Positions 12,309 through 26,800 of a DNA stretch of 64,000 bases are shown in pieces. The notes below the pieces were generated by a model. The model saw nothing but the letters and a program-made list of their open reading frames with translations. It searched no databases and was not told the origin of the DNA. The position numbers were made by a program, and so were the translations under genes. The DNA comes from Glandiceps talaboti (taxonomy: Eukaryota > Hemichordata > Enteropneusta > Spengelidae), in the NCBI RefSeq assembly GCF_964340395.1, contig NC_135549.1:2662001-2726000 (forward strand). Direction: 5' to 3'. Each line of letters begins with the position of its first letter. Position 1 is the stretch's first letter.

Positions 12309-14199
12309 ATGGACTTTGGTTTTAAGGTGATCACACTCGGTGTTTAAGATAGCATGTGTCATGTGTAGTATAGTCGTAGATCTTCATGGGGAACGTTGTC
12401 ATTGAGAGGCGAAGATGGTCTAGTTCCCAAAATTTGATAGTAGCTTGAGGGCCTCAATGGAAAGAAGTGTTTCATTTACTTTATTTCGTAATGTAACTAT
12501 TTGAGCTAACATGAATAAATATATATTTTATCATTATTATTTAATTATTAACTTTGGTTTTGGCAAAAATGAATATCAAACATAAATATTTCACAACAGT
12601 TCAATAGAAAATAAACCAACCTTTGACCTTTTTTAGATTAACTATGCAGGTTATGCTAAGTAATATTATGACTGTACCAGACCAGTACAAGTCAAGTAGG
12701 AATTGAATATTAACATATGAAAGGTACTTAAGATTCGTCATTGAAAACTATTTAAAATTTCTGGTGTTTATCAGAAAATCAGAAAGATTAAAAACCATAC
12801 GAGCGGCATCCAGTTTGTATCCATGGTTATCTTAAGTTTATGTGAGCCACATAAAACTGTAAAAAAAATGTCCAAGTCACACAATGGCTGTATTTTGTAG
12901 AACATTTATTTCAAAAATGTATGTAGTAATTACAATTTGATTCACGATTTTCAAATTTCCCTGTTCCACTACAACAGGAAATGAACATAAAAGAAAATTT
13001 GAATTTCACGTTGTATAATCTATATCACACGGAAACTGACTTGGGAACACATTTCACGCACATACTGATTTTCTAAATTTTATACACATGATTGCGTCTT
13101 TTTAAAATGCCCGGGCATGGCAGCAACAATTAACATACCTAGCACATACGGCAATGGCATAAACCATTGTGTAGTCACGGGGAAATATACGAACACGGGA
13201 AGCACACATAAAGTGATATGATAATCATATATGAAAGTCAAGCGAAATTATTGACAACGTCCGTGTTGCTCTCAGAACATATAGGTCACCTTGTTTAAAC
13301 TATTGTCATCAAGTCATTGACGTGACTAATATCACACGTGTGAGGTCCTTAATAAATGAATACTGACTTCTTATGTATATATCTTGAAATAAATCACTGA
13401 ATTGCAAATATATCTTTGTGTTGGTAATGTTCACTACTCTTCATCATATTGTGATATTTGAGATCTACAATCTATATACCCCCGGTACATAGTGAAGTCC
13501 TATTCGCAAACACTTAGACTTGCTCAAGTCACTGTGGATATCTTACTTACTTGCTGCTCAAGTCAATGTGGATATCTTACTTACTTGCTGCTCAAGTCAC
13601 TGTGGATATCTTACTTACTTGCTGCTCAAGTCACTGTGGATATCTTACTTGCTGCTGAAGTCACTGTGGATATCTTACTTACTTGCTGCTCAAGTCACTG
13701 CGGATATCTTAATTTCAATAAATTTGTTAACTGTTATTTATGACAATATACAAATTTCTGCGTGGAATGTAACATTAAGAAAGTACAGTATACAAATGAA
13801 GCATTTATACAGTGAACACACGACGTCGTGTATATGTTCTAAAAAACTCAATGTTCAAGTCAGTATAATAGCTGTATAAGTCCATATACAGGTAACCAGG
13901 TAGGTATGCAACACCAAAGACATGGACCGTTATTAGCACAATCCTTGTATACTCCCGGCTATTAATCGGACTTCCTTTGATTCGTCATCTTGAGATTGAC
14001 TAGAGATCTCACGAAGACCTCGTTACTGATGATCGTGAGCTTTTATAGATCTCATGGTAATCGAAGGCCTCGTGCGACCCTCACGATTGGAGACCCCATG
14101 ATGGAGATTTCTGCCCTTGTTCGAGGTCATGCACAGTTTATAGATTGAATTCATAGAGAACGACAAGATCCCTCATGTAGGCATTGCAACTTCGTCGCA
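12309..14199. other. Space between convergent genes A and B
   Basis: AT-rich, with no recognisable exon on either strand. It holds the 34-bp minisatellite at 13523-13711 and a 14-bp palindrome ACACGACGTCGTGT at 13818-13831. The 3' UTR of gene B probably starts just below 14200, but I see no clear poly(A) signal close by. Confidence 0.5.
13523..13711 (+). repeat. 34-bp minisatellite, about 5.5 copies
   Basis: Units contain CTCAAGTCACTGTGGATATC followed by TTACTTACTTGCTG. The GATATC landmarks fall at 13537, 13571, 13605, 13639, 13669 and 13703, so one unit is 30 bp (one ACTT missing). Open frames through it simply translate the repeat. Confidence 0.93.
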
Positions 14200-14530
14200 T
14201 TACACCATAATCTCTTCGGGGTGATACCTGTCTATGGTTACCACGGATTCTTGAGGGAATTTACACGGATGTTCGTGGGTGGGACTTTCGTATGAGTCAT
14301 GAAGACGACATGGAAAACCTATTAACGATAAAAATATAACCTTGAAACTTTGAAATAGACATGTGCAATACGAGGTAGTATTTTACAATGTTTCCCGGCA
14401 AAATTATACAGAAGCTCGAATGAATGTCGTACAAAAATACTTTGATAGTCAGAAAATGATTCAAATCATACACTGAAATGTTAACAATTTCTAAATCTAG
14501 TACCCTTTTTGTTGTTTACAAATATCATGT

Positions 14531-14590
<60 letters not shown>

Positions 14591-14632
14591 AGACACACAG
14601 GCAGAGACAGAGAGACAGACAGACAGACATGT

Positions 14633-14671
<39 letters not shown>

Positions 14672-17600
14672 CACACACACACTGGCGACTTGACAGACAC
14701 AGACAATAGTTAACGACAGAATTCACAAACTTACCTGTCGTTGTAAGTACTGGAATCCGCGAAGCGCTGATTTGTCTATCCCTATAGTACTGTCCTATGC
14801 CATATCTCATGCACCAATAAACTACAAGTGTTAAAATAACAGTGGCCAATCCAAAGGCTATACCAATGACTGTAGATGTTGATACCACTACCCTCTTATC
14901 TGTAGTATACAACAATACAAGTAAATGACATACAACTATTCTCACACATTCAGTAAAACTTAAATACAACTATTGCAATAGTAGTCTAGAGATACCACTG
15001 ATCAGAACGTCATTTTATGGGTGGAAGACAATTAAAACGAACTTCAAAGGTACCGAAAAGTCTTCTCTTGATTATTAGCGAGATGTAGTCGCGCCAAACG
15101 ACTGTTTGAAATGAAATGGTTTTGATGTCGAGTTGCATCTCAGTTGTGAGTTATGACAACGATATTAAACACGTTTTTATGAACAATGTAGGAAATTCAT
15201 TTCACCGACAGTTCAAAGTATTCGGCAGACAAGACTATTTAAGCTGTTATTTCTGTAGGTCACCTACCAATTTATTAGTTGACGACATAAAATTTAAAGA
15301 ATATTAAAAATTAACAATCCTGTTCTTGACACCTTGTTGCTTATCTTTCTTTTTCTCTTTTGCAATGATAATGACTCGACACTGTTAGTAGAACCATATA
15401 CGAAATGGTAGAACGTACAATTATCAAATAGCCGTATACAGACACGTGTATGATCAACTTATTCTCGCAAGCCAGGGTTGCTGAAGCAACGAAATCTGAA
15501 GCCCCCTTAGGTTTGTGGTTTAAGACATTGGATAAATTACACCATTACAATAAATGTTTTGAATAGTGCCGATAACTTTGGAATACAACACCGAGCTGTA
15601 TGTATGGTGTTTTGTGACTTGATTTGAAATTCAAAAACAACTAGGAATAATATTTAAGTCAATGTATCAATTTGTGACGTACACAACTTTAGGCATTGTA
15701 AAAAGAATCACTATTTCAACTGGAAAAGATAATCTTGAAAGATAAGCCAAGTTATGTCATTACATTTGACAAGAAAGGTGCAATGTTTAGTTGCTTGTAG
15801 GTTGTAAGCTTGTGTTGAGCAACATGTTCCTAATTAGGGGTTTGAAGACATTAATGTATCGTCTATTCTTTGTGAACATACATACATAGCACAGTACAAT
15901 ATAGTTACTACTTAAGAAATTGGAATCTATAGTCAACAGCTGTTGGACCAATGCTAAAGTGTCATTAGAAAAAAACAACTATGTATAAATAAGTACAAAA
16001 CGATGCAAACATCTGGAAAATAACATAAATAATATGAATAATGAGTTATAACATTAGTGGGTGATATTTTATAACAAGAAAAGGAACCAAGAAAACATCT
16101 TAAAGTTATTGATTCCACCATAGACCCTACACATGTAGGGTCTATGCTTCCACCTTGTGATAGAAACTTTCCAATTTTATATCTCGATGGTGGATTAAAC
16201 ACAATTATAGTTGTTAGTTTGCCTCTAGTTTCCTGAAACCACTTTTGTTAATACGCCAACAAATTGGACACTTGCCAAGTGCCACTTTAGCTGCAGACAC
16301 ATTAATCATAGCTTACAAATGTCACAATATTAAAAAAAGGACAGAAGTACCCCATTGTGTGTGAAATGGCGATGTCAAGCGGCCATAATTTGGTGCCAGA
16401 ATTACAATAAGATAGAATCCTACTGGAATGTAAATACACAGTACGGTATATTATATTATTATATTAATGTAATATTATAAAGTTTGAATGCATAAAATCG
16501 ATGAATCGTAAATAAAGGGGCTTCCTCCTTCGGATAGGATGGCATAACACATGATCAAAATAGAAAATAAAGTAAATGTACATATAAATGCATACACCTA
16601 GTTTGGCTCACAGCCTTTGCTACGGTAGATTTGCGTCGGTTTAATAGTGTCAGCGTTATAGGGTAGGTCAGCACAATTTTTTCTCCTGGGAAATGAAACG
16701 AAGTATATACGACTTCAGATTGTTATCAGTTAAGTGATACAAGGGTTCCTTGAATTCTTTATCTAACGTGTCTGAATACTCGTTTTGAGTTATGCCAACA
16801 TCAAATGAGGTTGTGCTACATCCATAGTAAAAATTTAAGCACCTTTCATCCTGCAACAAAAAGTACCCCTCCCCCGAAAATCCTCCAAAAAACCCCAAAA
16901 CGTATAACCTGAGCTTATGTTCCTTGAAATCGTTCATTCTCAAATCAGTGTTCAATAGTTATATTTTATAATCAAGTTCACTTGGTTTGAAATTACTTCA
17001 GTTTCTACAGGAACGTGACGTTATGTATACAATAATCAGATCAAAATATTTAAATCAGTTTATGATTTTACATGATTTTTGTATGACTTTTTAATCTGAG
17101 AATAATCATAATTTTTTGGGGGATTTTATTTACAAAAACAAGCAAAGTGTTGAGTTTTGACATAAAGGTTATTTGTATCGAATATTTTGAAATATAAAAA
17201 CGTGATTAATTGAGAAATTACTCGATGTTATTCTTACCCTTGCTGACTTGGCACCGTTCACCATAATAGCTTGGTTCACAAGCACAAACCCCTGTTTCGT
17301 TGCCACATTTACCGTGGGTTGTACACTCTGTGTCGTAACGACAATCATACCCAAGTTTTCTACGGGTATCTACGGGAACAATGTATGAATCCAGACTTTC
17401 AGTAAGTAGACTTGAAAAATCGTTTAACTTAAAAAATGCAACTGATAAGACAATTTCTTAAAAAAGCAAATGTTTGTTTTCGATAACGCAACTTCAGAAA
17501 ATACGGTAGGCAGGTAGGAATTATATTTTATTCTATGTTTTGGAAAATTACCTGAACCTTAAGACAAGACGTTCGTTGGTCACAATACTTATGCGATAGT

Positions 17601-18515
17601 TTGATGAGGTGTGAAAGAAGTAAATGAAGACAATTTATATGTGAAGTACACGATTGAACACACTATACAGACTGAACTCATTTCACTGGTATGAGAGTTT
17701 TGAGAAAATGGACGACCAAAGATACTTTGGCTAGAAGATTTACACGGAGATAGAAGTAAATTCTCACCACTTTTACCCTTTTGAATATAAACAAATGCTT
17801 AGAGCTAATAGCTGCTTAAACGAGGGTCGGTCGTATTATCGGAAACACACTTTTTTATTTGGCCTAACAACAAATCTAAGATTGAATTATACTGACAGAG
17901 TTGACAGCTCGAGATATAGGATTACCAACGAAAAATTAAAACGCAACAATGTGTTCTTTGCTTATAAACCATTTTAAAGGTACAAAGGCAGGCAGACATA
18001 CCAATTTCACAGTGAACGCCATAAAACCATCCACCACAGACACAGGCTGGTGGGTCGTTGTGAAACACCGTACAAACTCCTCGGTTGTTACACCCATCAC
18101 ACTCTTCGTCCGGAACTACATATAGGAAATATGAAGTAATCGTATTTTGAACAATATGTAGACGTAAGCACATGACTCTTCCTACGTTATACTACTGAAA
18201 GTGTTGGAAAAAATTGAATTTGAATGGACTAAAGAAGAAAAGAACAATATAGCAGTTACTACATGACGCTATAGGTAAAATCACCTCCACATGTCACAAT
18301 AGGTAATATTTATTTCTTTTATAGCGCATTACATAATCAAAGAAAATCTCAATGCGCTTCACACAAACACTATATTTAAAAAAAAATCAAATATAAAAAA
18401 ACATTGCATTTGTAATAATCACTAATACTCGTAATAGAACCACCTAGATGATGGGGAATGACTGGATGGAATAATTACATGTAAAGTCCTACTAAGGATT
18501 ACGAGTGGCTGTTTG

Positions 18516-18570
<55 letters not shown>

Positions 18571-18702
18571 AAGTACTGTTTTTGCGACTATAGGTAATGT
18601 AGGTTAGGTGACGGACCAGTACTTACCCTGTTTTTCACTTATTACGGCTGTTATACCCGTATTGCACAGTAGTAGAACTAAGATCACACAGTACGGGCTC
18701 AT
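14200..18702 (-). CDS. Gene B: two EGF-like domains, single-pass membrane protein (5 coding exons)
   Basis: Hand-built model on the minus strand: exons 18702-18627, 18115-18002, 17369-17238, 14899-14735 and 14318-14200; 606 nt, 201 codons plus TAA, all introns GT-AG and phase 1. Residues 1-20 are a strong signal peptide (core VILVLLLC). EGF 1 spans residues 31-61 (C-x2-C-x5-C-x9-C-x1-C-x8-C) and EGF 2 residues 73-103 (C-x5-C-x5-C-x6-C-x1-C-x8-C). The transmembrane helix is at about 115-137, followed by a WCMRY stop-transfer. The first four exons are well supported. The last one is weaker: it has a usable acceptor, the right phase and 38 open codons, but only DSYESP and DRYHPEE, with no PPxY. 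A TTTCAG acceptor at 18743-18745 suggests a 5' UTR intron just upstream. Probably a surface protein and paralogue of A and C; ligand and partner unknown. Confidence 0.7.
14531..14698 (+). repeat. (CA)n followed by (GACA)n, in gene B intron 4
   Basis: About 55 bp of CA repeats, then GACA/GACACA units ending 37 bp from the donor of the transmembrane exon of gene B. Frames through it are repeat artefacts. Confidence 0.95.
16118..16146. repeat. Short perfect hairpin
   Basis: CATAGACCCTACA and TGTAGGGTCTATG flank a CA dinucleotide. It lies inside intron 3 of gene B. A TGACCCTAC hairpin with a similar stem occurs in the foldback near 19855-19890. Confidence 0.7.
18519..18567 (+). repeat. (GT)n microsatellite in intron 1 of gene B
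   Basis: About 24 uninterrupted GT units, 60 bp from the donor of the signal-peptide exon. Confidence 0.95.
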
Positions 18703-18785
18703 CCTATAGTCTATTGTCCATATTTGAAATAGAACAGTTACTCTGAAATAATATATAAAAGGAAACTAAATGAGTTGTGAAACAG

Positions 18786-18898
18786 ATAGCGTTGTAATGT
18801 AACCATCAATACTATCTAAAAATAAGGTATTTTACGACCATGACATTTCTTCCTGATATTGGTGGATGATAAATTACAAAGATATTATATCACAGTTG
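18786..18898 (+). repeat. Upstream copy of a 113-bp duplicated segment
   Basis: This segment is about 90% identical over its length to 19904-20018. Shared landmarks include CCATCAATA, TAAGGTATT and ACGACCATGACATTTCTTCC. It lies just upstream of the gene B start region, the second copy being inside a foldback element 1.1 kb away. Confidence 0.8.
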
Positions 18899-19559
18899 AA
18901 AAAAACCCCACAAAGACGGCACGAACTCCACGACTACGTGTTAATAATTACAACTATTGCAAGGGTTGCACCATCTTCTCAAGCTGTCATGACATCGTAA
19001 AAGTTTGTAATAAAATATGTCAAAATGAGGCAGTTGAAGCCTTGTAACATGTGTGACCTGTCAAAGGGCACTTTTTATGATATTTGTGTATGTTTTGATG
19101 TCAGGTTAATATTGTAGTCAGTTTGATACCACGTCAAGCGTTCATATTCAATTAAAACTGAACGCAGTGGTAGAACAAATCGGACAGGTTCCATTTTTGA
19201 AAGATATTATTTACATCCTGAAGATAAATTCATGGGTGACATTTTGTGATCGACATATTTATTAGCAGACGACGTAATTTGTTGCACAACAAAACATAAA
19301 TAAATACAACGTATTGATCACATGCTGTCAATGAAACACATATTGCTAAACCAGGAAATGTTGTTTAAAATTAGACAGATGAAACCGTAATATTTAGAAA
19401 CACAGTTCCATTGAATATAAAGTAGGTCTGTCAAAAACATAATGCGGGTTATGTTATGTTATTGTTTATTAAGGTGTTCTTTGTGGACTTATTTAAATTA
19501 TACAATGCTTAAATAAATTTACAATCAATAGAGCTACATCAATCCCTGTGGGTAAAACG

Positions 19560-19655
<96 letters not shown>

Positions 19656-19755
19656 CTCGGTGAGTATCAATCTGCTAAGACAGTGCTCTATACCGCAGTG
19701 GCAGGGCGTAAACTATATATATATATTATATATATAGATATATATATATATATAA
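19560..19755 (+). repeat. (TA)n tract with a 58-bp unique insert
   Basis: About 95 bp of TA repeats, a short non-repetitive module (about 19655-19712, starting ACTCGGTGAGTATCAATCTG), then a second imperfect TA tract to about 19755. The module has no coding capacity and looks like an element embedded in a TA array. Confidence 0.85.
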
Positions 19756-19817
19756 TTGAATGGGTGTTGATATAACCACATAAAAGTGCTCAATAAGGTT
19801 AGTAAAGCGAATTATAT

Positions 19818-21123
<1,306 letters not shown>

Positions 21124-21494
21124 ACACCGGCGTGGGCGTTACTTGTCAAGCGACAGTGACTAATCGGGCGATCAGCCAATCAGGTGTCCGCAAACTTCCC
21201 GCTCCAAAATCCAGGGAGCTGAGAATATGAGAAATACCATCCGGGTAATGAAAAGTCCATACCGGAGTATATTAGACAGACATGGTAATGAAATGTCAAC
21301 ATCCGGAGTATATTAGATAGACATTGACTGTGTGCGCAATATACTCCAACAGGAAGATGTTTGTAACTAAAAAGTATCCAGTTTGTTATCAATCAGAAAA
21401 AGCTGTCAAAAATGAATGATTGATGGTGGCGAAAGCCCAACCAAATAAACGTCAATAGCTTGGTTAGTGTGTGTGTGTCCAGTAGCTATAAAGC

Positions 21495-23357
21495 ATGTCT
21501 TGTCGAAAGCGTCGCTTCGCGCAGTTTACAGACACTGAAATTAAGGAAAAGATAAAAGGAAGAATTCCTAGAAATACCAAGAAGAGTACAGAATGGGCTG
21601 GGCGAGTGTGGAATAGCTGGTCAGAGGAGAGAAATGAGCACAGAGTCGGTGATTTCCCCTTAATTCCAAAGTTACAAGATGTAATAGAAGTAAAAGAAGA
21701 AGATCTGAAAGTATTCCTTGTGCATTTTGTAGTGGAGGCCCGGCGAGCTGACGGCAAGGAATACCCCGGTGACACGCTGTCCCAACTTTGTGCCGGGATA
21801 CAAAGGTATTTGAAGGAGAATGGACGTCCAGAAATAAACTTTATGGACACCACAAATGGAAAGTTCCATGACTTCCATGCTGCCTTGAATGCACAACGTA
21901 AATCTCTGATGTCAAAGGGTGTCGGGGCAGTGAGAAGACAGGCAGAACCGATCACAGAGGAACAGGAAAAGAAATTGTGGGATATCGGAGAGATGAGTTT
22001 GAATACCGCGATCGGGATGTCACAAGCTTTTTTCTTTTACATATGTAAAGCGTTCGGACTTCGAGGTTGTGATGAACATGTACATTTAGAAGTAGAGCAG
22101 TTTGAAATTGGTGAAGATGAAGTTGGAAAATATGTAACTTTCATAGGACGCACAAACAAAACATACAATGCAAGTCTGGAACAGCGTCATCTCCGAAATA
22201 AAGTGGTTAAACATTATGAGGATAGGGATAATGAGAGATGCGTATACAATATTGTATACACGTACTTGAGGCATATTCCACCTTACGGTCGTGTGTATCG
22301 GAAACCTCTACCAGACACTGGCCATGGAATAGAGTTTCGTTTCAACGAGACGGTCGGTAAGCACAAACTTGAGAAGTATGTAAGTGGTATGATGCGTCGG
22401 GCTGGTTATAGTGGACATTACACCAACCATTCTATCCGAGTGACTCTTGCTACTACTCTGTATCAAAAGGGAATAGACGAACAACTGATTGTTGGGAGAA
22501 CTCAGCACCGTTCGTTAGCAGTGAGAGAGTACAAGAGAACATCCAATGAACAACAAAAAATGATAAGTAAAATGCTGGACCCACCCAAGGAAATATGTGA
22601 AGTCAAGGAATTGAAAGGGCAGACACAGCGAAACACTAGCCATCCATTTTTAACCAGACAATCCCAGACCTTTGAGAGTTCGTGGAATCCATCCATGCGA
22701 TATACACTAACAGCTAGCATGGCATCAGAGTTAGCTAAAACCATGAAACCCGACGAACAGGTGGCCAAACGTACGCGTAAAGGGACGAATCCAACGGCAA
22801 CCGAACCCATCAGTTGTCCTAATTGTCGTGAATGGATAGAATTAACGCCAATAGAAGAACGAGAAGTGCTTGATATTTCATCACTACCAGAGCTTGCAAG
22901 CATTATAGAAGAGAATGACGATGAAGAAAACATTATTGGAAGTGGCAGGGAAACATCTGGAGAATTTGGGAATAGTATTGGTCATGACAAATCCAAAAGT
23001 GTAGAAGTGGGGGAAGTAATCATACCAACCGAGCCAGTTGCATTGAAAGTGAGTGTATTAAATAGAGAGAAGAATGGCCATGATTACAAACATAAAAAAT
23101 TCAGACACAACATAAGTGTAGGACAAGCCGAAATATCGGGTGATAGCTCTGAAACAGGGCCCTTGTTGTTTGAGATCGATAATGATAAGGAGATGATGCC
23201 TAACTTTGACCTTAACTTTGACCCACTGTTTTCATCAGACACTGAGATCGATCCAACGGGTTTAAAACTTGAAAGCAGAACAACGGAAGAAAACGATGAA
23301 AAGATCATAACCGTGTCCTTGCAAATAAAGTACAGAGTGAAAAATGACAAAATATAA
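21495..23357 (+). CDS. Crypton tyrosine recombinase (DUF3504-like), 620 aa
   Basis: Single-exon frame starting with ATG at 21495, in the same place as the remnant start in the neighbouring derivative. Residues 5-45 (RRFAQFTDTEI, NTKK) resemble the N-terminal SAM-like region of animal Crypton and DUF3504 proteins. The catalytic core follows tyrosine-recombinase order: Arg190 in FGLRGCDEH, His312-x-x-Arg315 in NHSIR, His338 in TQHRS and nucleophile Tyr346 in REYKR. The usual Lys between the first Arg and the His was not placed with confidence. A CPNC pair (441-444) may be half of a zinc-binding motif. The C-terminal 170 residues are acidic and low in recognisable domains. Such enzymes cut and rejoin DNA through a 3'-phosphotyrosine to excise and insert a circular element. 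All four recognised catalytic residues are present and there is no internal stop, so it could be active. Confidence 0.9.
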   Translation: MSCRKRRFAQFTDTEIKEKIKGRIPRNTKKSTEWAGRVWNSWSEERNEHRVGDFPLIPKLQDVIEVKEEDLKVFLVHFVVEARRADGKEYPGDTLSQLCAGIQRYLKENGRPEINFMDTTNGKFHDFHAALNAQRKSLMSKGVGAVRRQAEPITEEQEKKLWDIGEMSLNTAIGMSQAFFFYICKAFGLRGCDEHVHLEVEQFEIGEDEVGKYVTFIGRTNKTYNASLEQRHLRNKVVKHYEDRDNERCVYNIVYTYLRHIPPYGRVYRKPLPDTGHGIEFRFNETVGKHKLEKYVSGMMRRAGYSGHYTNHSIRVTLATTLYQKGIDEQLIVGRTQHRSLAVREYKRTSNEQQKMISKMLDPPKEICEVKELKGQTQRNTSHPFLTRQSQTFESSWNPSMRYTLTASMASELAKTMKPDEQVAKRTRKGTNPTATEPISCPNCREWIELTPIEEREVLDISSLPELASIIEENDDEENIIGSGRETSGEFGNSIGHDKSKSVEVGEVIIPTEPVALKVSVLNREKNGHDYKHKKFRHNISVGQAEISGDSSETGPLLFEIDNDKEMMPNFDLNFDPLFSSDTEIDPTGLKLESRTTEENDEKIITVSLQIKYRVKNDKI

Positions 23358-23710
23358 ATACCATGCACTGTATTCTGAGGCCATTGTTATTTGTAGTATT
23401 GTGCTAACGTTTGGCTGAATGTGACCATTACGTAATGTAATGTAACCATGGTAATGGCATACATTTTTTTAGGATTATACATTCCCAATTGCTGCATTTC
23501 AATAAAGAAATATGTATTTCGTTTGAGAACTTGTAGTGTGTAGTGTCTAATGTTGTTGGTGCATGTGTATTAGCTAGAGTGTATAAATTCCCCGCACAGA
23601 CATTGTTATTATTATCTCCGGAGTATATTGGAATTCGAAAGTCAATACACAACAAAGTTATGTCCGGAGTATATGGGAAATCGGAAGTCAATACACAACA
23701 AAGGAAATTA

Positions 23711-23789
23711 GCCGGTGTACAAAACAGATACAATCCGACCAATATGCGCCTCGCTACCGCTCGACGCATATTGGTCGGATTGTATCTGT

Positions 23790-23790
<1 letters not shown>
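23711..23790. repeat. Subterminal inverted repeat and terminal hairpin of the Crypton
   Basis: GCCGGTGTACAAA (23711-23723) is the reverse complement of the left terminus. It runs straight into a perfect hairpin with 26-bp arms beginning AACAGATACAATCC and a 16-nt loop. The same structure ends the derivative copy. Confidence 0.9.

Positions 23791-23792
<2 letters not shown>

Positions 23793-23885
<93 letters not shown>
23793..23885 (+). repeat. (TA)n tract at the right end of the Crypton
   Basis: About 46 TA units directly after the terminal hairpin and ACA. Confidence 0.95.
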
Positions 23886-23887
<2 letters not shown>

Positions 23888-26800
23888 GTATTTGCGACAC
23901 ATAATAACAGCGACAAAGGAAAACAACACAATAGACGGCTCTTTGTATCTTACTTGATACTGTATTATTTACACCGTTCTACAAATAATTGTATTGAGAC
24001 TGTTTACTCCACATTTTTACATATACCGAGTTTATATATACTCTCTAGTTGCACTTGGTATATAGCTGATCACATCCATTCTGTAAGTAAATATTACTGT
24101 CTGTAATACCTAGGGGGCCAAAGAGGATTACAAGCCCCAATGTGCTATGTCCTGTACAACCAAATTTAAGTGGACAACCTTAGAGGATTCTGGAGTCTTA
24201 CTTTAGTTTATACATTAAATGACGACTGAGTGATATTTTGGAAATCTCAAACTTTGTGACACTTTTACTACAACTGCAAAATGATCTCATTGACAAATTA
24301 TAACCGTAAATTCTATTTTAGTACACATGTAATAACTTACATACACTTCTATCAGTTTGGAACCAAACGTGTATACCATATACATGTATGTACATTTACA
24401 ATAACGTAGTCATCTACATGTTGTTTATTTTGATTGTGTCTGACCTCCGTGGAAAGTTTCCGTTAGGCTGTCACCTCTAGGATACTCTTGGGTGTCAACA
24501 GAAGCGGACTGTGGACAACAAACGATCACGGGACCCAGTTTGCCAATTCATATTTTGTTGAACACCTATCCATCCCATATATAATGTAACATAACTCAAT
24601 TTCATATTCTTTACAAATACATGCTTCCAATGTCGACTTTCGTATAATGAACTCAAACTATTTTCACTCCAAAACATCTCTTGAGATCGACTTCTTGACT
24701 GTATACAAAGCTCTGTACAACTACCACTTGTAATAATTGCCTACACTTGTAATGAAAATAGCACAGCTAAAACAACAACTTGAAACAAACTGCATAACTG
24801 TCGTCACTTCAAGTTATAGTAGTTTTTGTGAACGGCAACATGCGTGTCAAATGTAGGTCACCTCTCAGATCAGTAATTGTTACAAGTTACAACAACTAAA
24901 TAGTTAAAGTATATGGTACCTAATTAGACACTAGAATATTTGTGCTGTTTCTTTACCGTTTAAGTACTAACTAGATCTCTTTATACGTCATTGTTGTCAC
25001 TGTGATCAGTACATTAATGCCTCGATAGTTTGTGTTGTCTGCACTTATGAACATACAACTTGACATTATTCGATCCGGTGTCTGCCTGAAGGTAAGAACA
25101 TTTAAAAAAAATACTTTAGTAACAAATGTTATTTTCAAACTGGTTTCATATTTAGGTATAAACAACTAACTGACCTCAGTGATCTGTACTCTTCAAGTGT
25201 AAATAAACGATCACAGTCTTTACGTGCCTTGATGCGGACATTTCTAATCTTACTTTTGCTACAATTATCTTGCATAAAGGGACGCTTTCTTTGGTTTATA
25301 ACAAAGGTCTTTGTTCCCAGTCAAATGATTCTTGCACACGTGTATATAAATAACTTGTTATGGTTACAACACCTACGGCTTAAATATGTAGTATGCTTAT
25401 GTATATGTTTACGAAACGGGTATTGCTATTGTACAATTTTAAAATTATGTAGCTTCTGTGATATGCAACAAGGTTCTTCGTTTTAATTGATGTGGATGGC
25501 GCGCAAAAGAAGCTTCGCCCTGACGTGACGTACCCACTAATGTTGAGCCATCCTCGCCGTGCACTGTCCACAATGAGAGTTTGATGAGGTGAAATTTAAA
25601 TATAGAAAATTCATTTGCATAATTGCAAGGTTCTCAAAAACAATTGTCAGAACAGTAGCTGCAATTTATACAAGTTCAGTTATTTCTCTTACAGGTAAGT
25701 ATCATGATGAAGATAAATTGGCATATTTTATGCATGCATGAAAAGATCATGTAACGTTCACAACTGCTAGACTTATAATGCGGGTAGTGTCTGTGTAACA
25801 TCTACCATTCGTTACGACTATCACTTTATTTGCAATGTCTTCTTTGTATCTTACAAAGATAACGACACGTGTTGCCAATGTAATAAATCATATATGTCAT
25901 CATGTCTTGTGTGCACACTCTCCAAGCCGTCAAGTGACTTTGGCAAAAGAACACAAGAAATTATATAACGTTATTTTGATGCATAATATTACTATGTACT
26001 TCCAACCAAATACTGAGTTCATGGAAAAAAAATAACATTTTCAAAATCTTGACACCACAAGTCATACTGGGTACGCTTTATGCTATACCGTCATACCTTT
26101 AAGAGTTTTCGTTACAAAACATATATAACGGCGATTTTACAGATAGCATTGTGTAACAGTAATCAATTGAAGTTTGAAATGAAATATGGAGAAGCTAGTC
26201 ACACATCCATTTGTAACCTTATTTGGGGATAACATAAAATTATATTAGAAAACATTCAGGGTTTAAATTAGCTCTGTAATGTTAGTCTACTGTATAGAGT
26301 CGTGTCTACATTTCAACGGGACTTATTTTATATGTAACGTTATCGAACACACGTGAATAGTTTATTGGGTCACTTTGACCCCTAGGGTAGCATACGGAAG
26401 ATTTTCCTTAAAAGTATTTAGTGATCGTGCAAACTGATAAGTTCAGCTTCTAATTAGTTGTAAAATGTTTGCATTAAATGTTTGTTTGGGGACGTAGTTG
26501 GCGCCATCTTGCACTAATTTGATCTCAATGTCTCCAATTTTCTATCAAGTGTGTCGTCAGCTACCGTTTGTACATATTTATATACTCTGCACTTTGCCAA
26601 GTAAAGGAAAGTGCATCACTCTTACTATGAATTCACTGTCAAGTTACACGTACTTTTTATATTGTTTAATCGATTTATAGTGTTATCCAAAATAGACGTA
26701 CAGAATAGGTAATGTTCGATGCGTACATTTAAACCATGTTTATGACGAATATAGGGAATATTGGACAACACTGGTAACCATGACAGCCGTAACCAAGTAT

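Noticed and set aside
13492-13879. Frames with repeated SLWISYLLAAQ-like text
   Set aside because: Translation of the 34-bp minisatellite; no promoter, splice or domain evidence.
17169-17354. Minus-strand frame MGMIVVTTQSV... over the gene B EGF 2 exon
   Set aside because: It is the wrong frame of that exon; the phase-1 frame gives the six-cysteine EGF pattern.
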